Of a stretch of DNA of 9,473 nt, positions 5,082 through 9,473 are shown piece after piece (position 1 is the stretch's first letter; each line of letters starts with the position of its first letter). The translations under genes were made by a program, and so were the position numbers. The stretch is taken from positions 1 to 9,473 of the forward strand of contig NZ_JACIYL010000090.1 of assembly GCF_014359955.1 (NCBI RefSeq). The letters are read 5' to 3'. Source of the DNA: Thermogutta sp. Lineage in GTDB: Bacteria > Planctomycetota > Planctomycetia > Pirellulales > Thermoguttaceae. Below the pieces are notes generated by a model, which was not told the origin of the DNA, ran no database searches, and worked only from the letters and a program-made list of their open reading frames with translations.

Positions 5082-6610
5082 ATGTTCAAGTGGAAACCAT
5101 GACGATCAAAGGATATCTAAATGGTAGGCGTTCGCAGCGGAGAGGATTTATTCTCCTCGTAGTCCTTTTGACCGTTATCGGGGCTATGGCACTGGGGTAC
5201 AGCGCCCTTTGTGTGATGAGTATCCACTACCGAATCGTGCGCAACGGGCAGCTCAGGGAGAAAGCGGAAGCCGCGGCTGAGTCTGGGTTGTCGATCGCCT
5301 TTGCAAAAATGTTTTCGCCCAATTGGCCGGGTGTGGGCACCGTGGTGGCGGGATCCTGTGCGCCCAATGAAGCTTTCGAGGTAACCTATGTTGCCGGTGA
5401 CGCGACTCTTCAGGCCGGAGATTCCGATTTTGATCGGTATCCCTATCGGGTGACCCTCAAAGCCAAAGGCAGTGCCTGGCTCTCGGGAGAAAGTGAGTAT
5501 CCCTCTGTGTGTGAGAAGACCTGGATTGTCGAATTAGAGCCGCGGGCACTCGCTCCCGAGCCGTCGGACTGGAACACCATCCAAAAATATACGATTTATC
5601 AGACCGGCTCGGATACCAATCGATTTAACATACCGTGCCAGGTCGCCGGTCCGGTGCGTTTTCAGGCTGCGGTGAGAGTTGCTCCAGACTATCCGAGCAG
5701 CAATCCCAGGTACCAGTACCTGTCGGATCTATACGCAATGACGCAGGCAGGTTATCCTGACTACCGACCATTTACTGGAACGGTTCGCTGGCCAGCTTAT
5801 TTGCAGGCACTGGACGATCTTAATGCGCTCTTATGGCTCAATGTGTCACTGATCTCGCTTTTTCCCCAGTATCCTGGAGGAGACCTTCAATCTCCTGGTA
5901 CGTTGAACCAATATCGGATATATCCCGGGGGACCTGTCTATACGGTGCCTCAGTTACCGAGCGTCCTTGCAGACGTGACACTGACTCCCGATCCAGTGAT
6001 AAACCCGTGCGGTTTGTATTTCCGTTCAGGAAATCTCACCCTTCAGGATAATGTCCAGTGGACGGGAACCGTTATTGTTACAGGTGATGTGATCATTTCC
6101 GGGAGTAACCTGGCGCTTCGGGCGGTGCCGATGCTGTCTATTTCGTCCGACAAGAACGCAGTAGAGTTACCGGTTCTCGTGTGTAAAAACCTGCGAGTCG
6201 AACAAGGCACGGGACGGCAGATCGAAGGCTTGGTGGGAGCATTTGGCGAGGTTCAAATCAAAAAGTCTCCCGACACGACAGATATTACGTTTCTGGGAAA
6301 AGTATTTGCCACCAGATTCCGTATCGATCCGCGAACCCCCTGGGATAGCGTGGATTGGGATAAAAAATTGTCCGATTTTCAGAAGCAGAAGCCGTATGCC
6401 ACGGGCGACGACAGGTATTTTCCGCTCTGGCTGCGGCAGTTTGGGTTGGATCCTGCGCCGAAAGTGCGGTTCTGGGACCGACCTTTGGCAATAGCATACC
6501 ATTGGAAAGACGCCTCGAACACGGTCTATGCACCAGCTCCCCAGGATTATACAGCAATTGAAAGCAGTCCGGGGCTGCGATGGAAAATCGTGCGCGTTTT
6601 GGAAAACTGA
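5078..6610 (+). CDS. GspK/PilX-like protein with beta-rich C-terminal domain
   Basis: A 510-residue protein whose ATG at 5078 overlaps the preceding TGA (ATGA). ATG 5099 is an alternative. The frame is open further upstream to 4724, but that part lies inside the GspJ-like gene and is rejected. Residues 17-23 end RRSQRRG, then FILLVVLLTVIGAMAL, a pilin-like helix with no Glu at +5. This is normal for GspK, which starts the pseudopilus, and for PilX_N proteins. A polar helix with AEAAAESGLSIAF near 62-75 is the usual PilX/GspK continuation. The rest is unlike classical GspK. GspK is about 320-340 residues with helical tip domains, whereas this protein continues to 510. Around residues 310-400 it has short repeated beta-like strands (LYFRSGNLTLQD, GTVIVTGDVIISGSNL, then LVCKNLRVEQG and GLVGAFGEVQIKKS) suggesting a small beta-helix or stacked-strand domain. 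It presumably sits at the filament tip or base. The assignment is good for the N terminus and weak for the rest. Confidence 0.8.
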   Translation: MNVQVETMTIKGYLNGRRSQRRGFILLVVLLTVIGAMALGYSALCVMSIHYRIVRNGQLREKAEAAAESGLSIAFAKMFSPNWPGVGTVVAGSCAPNEAFEVTYVAGDATLQAGDSDFDRYPYRVTLKAKGSAWLSGESEYPSVCEKTWIVELEPRALAPEPSDWNTIQKYTIYQTGSDTNRFNIPCQVAGPVRFQAAVRVAPDYPSSNPRYQYLSDLYAMTQAGYPDYRPFTGTVRWPAYLQALDDLNALLWLNVSLISLFPQYPGGDLQSPGTLNQYRIYPGGPVYTVPQLPSVLADVTLTPDPVINPCGLYFRSGNLTLQDNVQWTGTVIVTGDVIISGSNLALRAVPMLSISSDKNAVELPVLVCKNLRVEQGTGRQIEGLVGAFGEVQIKKSPDTTDITFLGKVFATRFRIDPRTPWDSVDWDKKLSDFQKQKPYATGDDRYFPLWLRQFGLDPAPKVRFWDRPLAIAYHWKDASNTVYAPAPQDYTAIESSPGLRWKIVRVLEN

Positions 6611-6612
6611 CA

Positions 6613-6639
6613 GGACATTCTGGCCAGAAAAGACTGTCC
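6613..6639 (+). repeat. Nested inverted repeat between GspK-like gene and small coiled-coil gene
   Basis: A perfect 12-base palindrome TTCTGGCCAGAA (6618-6629) lies inside an outer pair GGACA (6613-6617) and TGTCC (6635-6639). It starts three bases after the stop of the GspK-like gene and ends before the strong Shine-Dalgarno of the next gene. No T-run follows. It may act as an operator, an RNA processing or stability hairpin, or a weak attenuator. Confidence 0.35.
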
Positions 6640-6650
6640 GGTACTGGAAA

Positions 6651-6656
6651 GGAGGG
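6651..6656 (+). promoter_or_regulatory. Strong Shine-Dalgarno for the small coiled-coil gene
   Basis: GGAGGG within GGAAAGGAGGG is the best ribosome-binding site in the pilus operon, 11 bases before ATG 6668. The other genes of the operon have weak or no Shine-Dalgarno, so it may raise the output of this small protein relative to its neighbours. The spacing is slightly long. Confidence 0.6.
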
Positions 6657-6667
6657 AAAAAACACAT

Positions 6668-6979
6668 ATGTCAATTATTCCAAAAGTAGCAATGATCATT
6701 CTGGTTAGCGCCGCAGTGGGTTTTATGCTAGGTTTTGTTCAGATCACCTCAGTGGCAGATCCAACGCGAGCGCAGCCACCATTTGCCAATAGTGTGGAAC
6801 AACGAATCGAAATGATTGCTGAGTTGCGAAGAATCAGGGAATTACTGACGCGTCAAAACGAGCTGATGTCGCAACAAAATTCTCTGTTAAAGGAGCAGAA
6901 CGAGTTGTTGCGCAAGATGGCCGTTTCTCATCAGGTCCCAGCTGATGATCAAAACACGTCAACACAGTCAACACAGTAG
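6668..6979 (+). CDS. Small membrane-anchored coiled-coil protein of unknown function
   Basis: A 103-residue protein that I cannot assign to a named family. Residues 7-26 (VAMIILVSAAVGFMLGFVQI) form one membrane segment or an uncleaved signal anchor. A short Pro-containing linker follows, then a long helix from about 43 to 85. Within it the pattern QN-x-L repeats exactly every seven residues (Q63-N64, Q70-N71, Q77-N78), each followed by a hydrophobic pair at 66/67, 73/74 and 80/81, as in a coiled coil with polar core positions. The tail is hydrophilic (NTSTQSTQ). Its last codons come from a tandem repeat of GTCAACACA (6958-6966, 6967-6975). The likely topology places the coiled coil in the periplasm, where it could oligomerise and contact the PilN/PilO layer or the pseudopilus. 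That role is inferred from position alone. It has a strong Shine-Dalgarno and lies 57 bases after the GspK-like gene and 38-41 bases before the GspH-like gene. Confidence 0.75.
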   Translation: MSIIPKVAMIILVSAAVGFMLGFVQITSVADPTRAQPPFANSVEQRIEMIAELRRIRELLTRQNELMSQQNSLLKEQNELLRKMAVSHQVPADDQNTSTQSTQ

Positions 6980-6997
6980 TAATGTAACCATGATAAT

Positions 6998-7018
6998 CAA
7001 TGACTAAATGAGTCATTG
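6998..7018 (+). promoter_or_regulatory. Hairpin abutting the GspH-like start codon
   Basis: CAATGACT (6998-7005) pairs perfectly over 8 bp with AGTCATTG (7011-7018) around the loop AAATG. The 3' arm ends at the first base of a GTG (7018), directly before ATG 7021, and no Shine-Dalgarno is visible between the hairpin and the start. The structure could hide the start region or mark a protein- or RNA-based translational control point (inference). Confidence 0.45.
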
Positions 7019-7020
7019 TG

Positions 7021-7602
7021 ATGAACCGGCGTCGCGGGGTAACACTTCTGGAGCTCATGATCGTCATATTAATCATGGCGATCATAGCGGGATTGGTACT
7101 ACCAAGTTCGCAACCGACCATCCACGAGCGGCTGCGAGCTGCGGCGAACATGGTTGCCAGTGAGCTGGAATTAGCGAGAAGCCTGGCCATCGGCTACAAC
7201 AGCAACTACACCGTCACTGTTGATAAAGCTCAGAACAGACTTATGTTGCGGCATAGCGGGACAAATGCAGTGCTGAATGCGCTCCCGCGAGAGTTGATAA
7301 CGACTGAGTCCACGGATGCAACTGTGCGGATCCTCGACCTAGCAAAGTTTCGAGACACACTTGGTGATGTTGAGATTGTCGCAGCGGCGGAACTTGGAGC
7401 CGTTATGCGGGCAGAAAGCAAAATCGAGTTCGGTGCCGAGGGAGCGCCGACAAATGGCTTGGGATTTATTATCTGGTTGAAAGCGGGAACAGAGGCAGCC
7501 ACACGGTACGTGACGGTTATCGTGGACGGCGAAACGGGAAAAGTCACGCGGGGCCTATCGGATGCGATCCCTCCTCCCGCGGGACTGATATCAGGCGGAT
7601 GA
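7021..7602 (+). CDS. GspH/FimT-like pseudopilin
   Basis: A 193-residue pilin-like protein counted from ATG 7021. GTG 7018 directly before it would add one residue. The short basic leader MNRRRG is followed by VTLLELMIVILIMAIIAGLVLPS. Gly is at -1 and Glu at mature +5, a canonical prepilin site, unlike the two upstream pseudopilins. After the helix, a second amphipathic stretch (RLRAAANMVASELELARSLAIG) is typical of GspH and FimT, which have an arginine-containing helix leading into a small beta domain. Here NYTVTVDKAQNRLMLRH and RYVTVIVDGETGKVTRG fit the beta domain. GspH sits in the pseudopilus tip complex (family knowledge). A role as major pseudopilin (GspG) is less likely because the protein is long and lacks the usual short GspG C-terminal pattern, although I cannot rule it out without alignment. 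Confidence 0.83.
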   Translation: MNRRRGVTLLELMIVILIMAIIAGLVLPSSQPTIHERLRAAANMVASELELARSLAIGYNSNYTVTVDKAQNRLMLRHSGTNAVLNALPRELITTESTDATVRILDLAKFRDTLGDVEIVAAAELGAVMRAESKIEFGAEGAPTNGLGFIIWLKAGTEAATRYVTVIVDGETGKVTRGLSDAIPPPAGLISGG

Positions 7603-7633
7603 ATGAAATAACGCACTGTTGTCAATATCGTTA

Positions 7634-7645
7634 TTATTCGAATAA
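7634..7645 (+). repeat. 12-base palindrome upstream of pilM
   Basis: TTATTCGAATAA is a perfect palindrome in the 61-base gap between the GspH-like gene and pilM, just before the Shine-Dalgarno region GTGAAAGGA. It has no spacer and no T-run, so a DNA-binding site is more plausible than a terminator. AT-rich palindromes of this size can arise by chance. Confidence 0.25.
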
Positions 7646-7663
7646 GTGAAAGGATGACCTGCA

Positions 7664-8770
7664 ATGTTTCAGACATTGTGGGATCGCGCGAGTCCGATCG
7701 GTCTCGATATCGGCACGTGCACGATAAAAGCGGTGCAACTGAACGGAACTCGCAACGAGGTACTGGAAGTTGCCGAAGTTGATGTTCCACGCCTGCCCAG
7801 CGATCAGCAGGCGGCGGAAAGCATTCTTGCGCAATGTATCCAGGATCTGTTGAAGCGTGGGCGTTTTCGAGGCAGACGAGTCGTTTTGGGGCTCGGTTTC
7901 GACGAGATCACCGTTCAAAGCATTCGCGTGTCGCCATTGCCCGGCAAAAGCATTGCCGACGTGGTACTGGAAGAAGCCCGCAATCGAGCCAACCTGGAGC
8001 TTGACGACGTCGAAGTTCGTTTTCTTCCAGCGGGCGTGGTTCAGCAAGGAGAGCTGCAGCGGCAAGAGCTGGTACTGATAGTTGCCAAGCGCGCTGCCAT
8101 CGAACGTAAATTGCGCATCGCAGAACAGGCGAAATTATTGCCCGTTGCCATCGATGCCGAACCGCTGGCACTGGTACGGGCGGCCGCACGCCAGTATCGA
8201 CGTCAGAGTGATCGGAAGCAGACAATGATGTTTGTCCACATTGGCAATCGTGCCACTCTCGTGGTCACTGTCCGAAACGAGCGCCTCCTTTTTGCAAAGT
8301 ATTTCCCTCTCGGGGGAAGAGAGTTTGACCTCACGATTGCTCGGCAATTCCATATTCCGGAAGACTCGGCGCGATCGCTGCGCCGCAGTTACGGTGAGCG
8401 ACGAGCGGGACATCGTGATCCCGAAGTTGTGGCCACCGTGCGCGACACTTTGCGACCCGTGTGGAACCGCTGGCTGGACGAGCTATCGCGTTGTTTCCGC
8501 TACTGCAATGTGACGTTTCGCGGTGAACCCGCGGAAAGAATTGTGCTTTCAGGTGGGGAGGCGACTGCTGAACTCCAGGAACTGGTAAGCCGATTTTTCG
8601 AAATTCCGGTCGATATTCTGGACTGCTTCCGTGCCATAAAGTATAGCTCGAGAATTGGAGAGTCAGCCGGGTGGGATATCGCTTTGGGGTTGTCGCTTCA
8701 TTCGGGAAGACCCCAGCGCGAATCTCGGGACAAGGTGAGTATGGAAGAAACAGCCGGTGCTCCCATGTGA
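7664..8770 (+). CDS. pilM: PilM-like actin-fold ATPase of the filament assembly platform
   Basis: A 368-residue cytoplasmic protein of the PilM/FtsA/actin fold, close to the usual PilM length of about 350. Residues 11-24 (PIGLDIGTCTIKAV) form the phosphate-1 loop with Asp15. A second phosphate/Asp region lies around IDAEPLALVRAA and MMFVHIGNRATLVVTV. IVLSGGEATAELQELVSRFF (G297-G298) is the adenosine motif. EVDVPRLPSDQQAAESI and the two-lobed layout match the PilM domain. In type IV pili, PilM binds the cytoplasmic tail of PilN and joins it to the ATPases (family knowledge). The helix after FPLGGREFDLTIARQFHI reads PEDSARSLRRSYGERRAG, rather than the EEAE..K pattern I expect in classic PilM, so the lineage is divergent. 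The C-terminal 20 residues look disordered. AAAGGA precedes ATG 7664 by about ten bases. pilN follows after 15 bases in the same frame. Confidence 0.9.
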   Translation: MFQTLWDRASPIGLDIGTCTIKAVQLNGTRNEVLEVAEVDVPRLPSDQQAAESILAQCIQDLLKRGRFRGRRVVLGLGFDEITVQSIRVSPLPGKSIADVVLEEARNRANLELDDVEVRFLPAGVVQQGELQRQELVLIVAKRAAIERKLRIAEQAKLLPVAIDAEPLALVRAAARQYRRQSDRKQTMMFVHIGNRATLVVTVRNERLLFAKYFPLGGREFDLTIARQFHIPEDSARSLRRSYGERRAGHRDPEVVATVRDTLRPVWNRWLDELSRCFRYCNVTFRGEPAERIVLSGGEATAELQELVSRFFEIPVDILDCFRAIKYSSRIGESAGWDIALGLSLHSGRPQRESRDKVSMEETAGAPM

Positions 8771-8785
8771 AGTCAGGTAGTCACA

Positions 8786-9473
8786 ATGTCGGTCGCCAGT
8801 AAGATTGAGCTCGACTTTCTTCCGGCAGCCTATCGGGCGTCGCTGGAAAAACGCCGCCGAGTGCTGCTGAGTCTGTGCGGAATAGGAGTCATTCTCCTTG
8901 CAGGCACGGTTGGCGTTATTCGGCAGGCCTGGGAACTGGCTGAGTTGCTGAGGTTACGGGAATCGCTTCGTGTCGGGCTGCCTGTATTGGAAAAGGCCTG
9001 TCAAGAGGAGCAGGAGATAAAAGACCGACTCGTGAAGGGTTTGGCCAAAGCTAACGATGTGTCGGTGATACGAGGCGGGGTGCCCGTGGGCTGGCTTATG
9101 TACCGCATCTTTCTCGCCGTGCCACCGGATGACCGACTGGAACGAATTCAGATAGAGCTCGAACGGCCGGAGGAGAAAAATGTGTCGCTCAATATCGCAG
9201 CGGTTGAAGAGAATACCCAGACTCCTGATCAGATTCAGCGGCAACTTCGAGAGTCATTGGACAATCTCGAGAATTCTGTGTACCGTGTCACAATTACCGG
9301 CCAGGCTGCTGTGGTGCAAGATGTCCAGAGGTTCATGGAAAATTTGCGCAGCAGCGGAATTTTCGATGAGATAGATCTTCAAAATATTGATGAAGTAACG
9401 AGTCAGGATCGCAAGCGAATAATACAGTTTAGTTGCCAATGTCGATTGCCTTATGCTGTATACAGACTGCCTC
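8786..9473 (+). CDS. pilN: PilN-like inner-membrane assembly protein, 3' end missing
   Basis: The frame is open from ATG 8786 to the window end (229 codons), so the C terminus is missing. The N-terminal cytoplasmic tail IELDFLPAAYRASLEKRRR (7-25) is equivalent to the PilN INLLP motif that docks on PilM. A single membrane helix follows (about 26-45, VLLSLCGIGVILLAGTVGVI), then a periplasmic helical or coiled-coil stretch rich in Leu and Glu (ELLRLRESLRVGLPVLEKA). Last come beta-alpha segments such as LERIQIELERPE and YRVTITGQAAVVQDVQRFM, the second resembling the ferredoxin-like fold of PilN/GspL. PilN pairs with PilO to link PilM to the secretin (family knowledge). A PilO-like gene is expected just beyond the window. 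The in-frame TGA of pilM (8768-8770) prevents any upstream extension. The Shine-Dalgarno is weak (AGG about nine bases upstream). Confidence 0.85.
   Translation, partial: MSVASKIELDFLPAAYRASLEKRRRVLLSLCGIGVILLAGTVGVIRQAWELAELLRLRESLRVGLPVLEKACQEEQEIKDRLVKGLAKANDVSVIRGGVPVGWLMYRIFLAVPPDDRLERIQIELERPEEKNVSLNIAAVEENTQTPDQIQRQLRESLDNLENSVYRVTITGQAAVVQDVQRFMENLRSSGIFDEIDLQNIDEVTSQDRKRIIQFSCQCRLPYAVYRLP

Noticed and set aside
7230..8413. Minus-strand open frames opposite the GspH-like gene and pilM
   Set aside because: They are shadows of well-supported plus-strand genes, without start signals or family-like sequence.

Overview
The window looks like ordinary chromosomal DNA from a planctomycete, probably a Pirellulales-type lineage. 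That assignment rests on two things. One is a small exported protein ending in YPYYTVRGPRDFL...PIGP, a C-terminal pattern I recall from planctomycete secreted proteins. The other is a pseudopilin cluster mixing type II secretion (Gsp) and type IV pilus (Pil) parts. Most starts lack a good Shine-Dalgarno sequence, which fits but does not prove the assignment. I see no transposase, integrase, tRNA, rRNA or CRISPR array.

Layout. (1) Positions 1-1075, plus strand: the body and C terminus of a class V PLP-dependent aminotransferase, cut by the window start. (2) 1162-2568, plus: a complete MgtE-type Mg2+ channel (N domain, two CBS domains, membrane domain). (3) 2573-2605: a hairpin with a T-run reading in the minus direction, an intrinsic terminator for the convergent gene. 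(4) 2810-3187, minus: a small Cys-, Gly- and His-rich exported protein with a good Shine-Dalgarno and a TATAAT box upstream. (5) 3188-3599: a divergent, gene-poor stretch with several hairpins, one of them a terminator-like hairpin plus T7 on the plus strand ahead of the pilus operon. (6) 3600-9473, plus: seven closely spaced genes, namely a GspI/PilV-like pseudopilin, a GspJ/PilW-like pseudopilin, a long GspK/PilX-like protein, a small membrane-anchored coiled-coil protein, a GspH/FimT-like pseudopilin, a PilM-like actin-fold ATPase, and a PilN-like inner-membrane protein cut by the window end.

How the genes fit together. The last seven read as one operon for an envelope-spanning filament machine. 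The GspH/I/J/K-like proteins would form the tip or initiation complex of a pseudopilus. PilM and PilN would form the cytoplasmic-to-inner-membrane platform, with PilO, a secretin, an ATPase, the major pseudopilin and the prepilin peptidase encoded elsewhere or beyond position 9473. The most interesting points are the structured leader with an early terminator (3374-3437), the Ala-for-Gly substitution at the processing site of two neighbouring pseudopilins, the atypical beta-rich C terminus of the GspK-like protein, the small Asn-heptad coiled-coil protein inside the operon, and a hairpin abutting the start of the GspH-like gene. Nothing here proves a wholly new system. The cluster looks like a lineage-specific version of the type II/type IV filament machinery.
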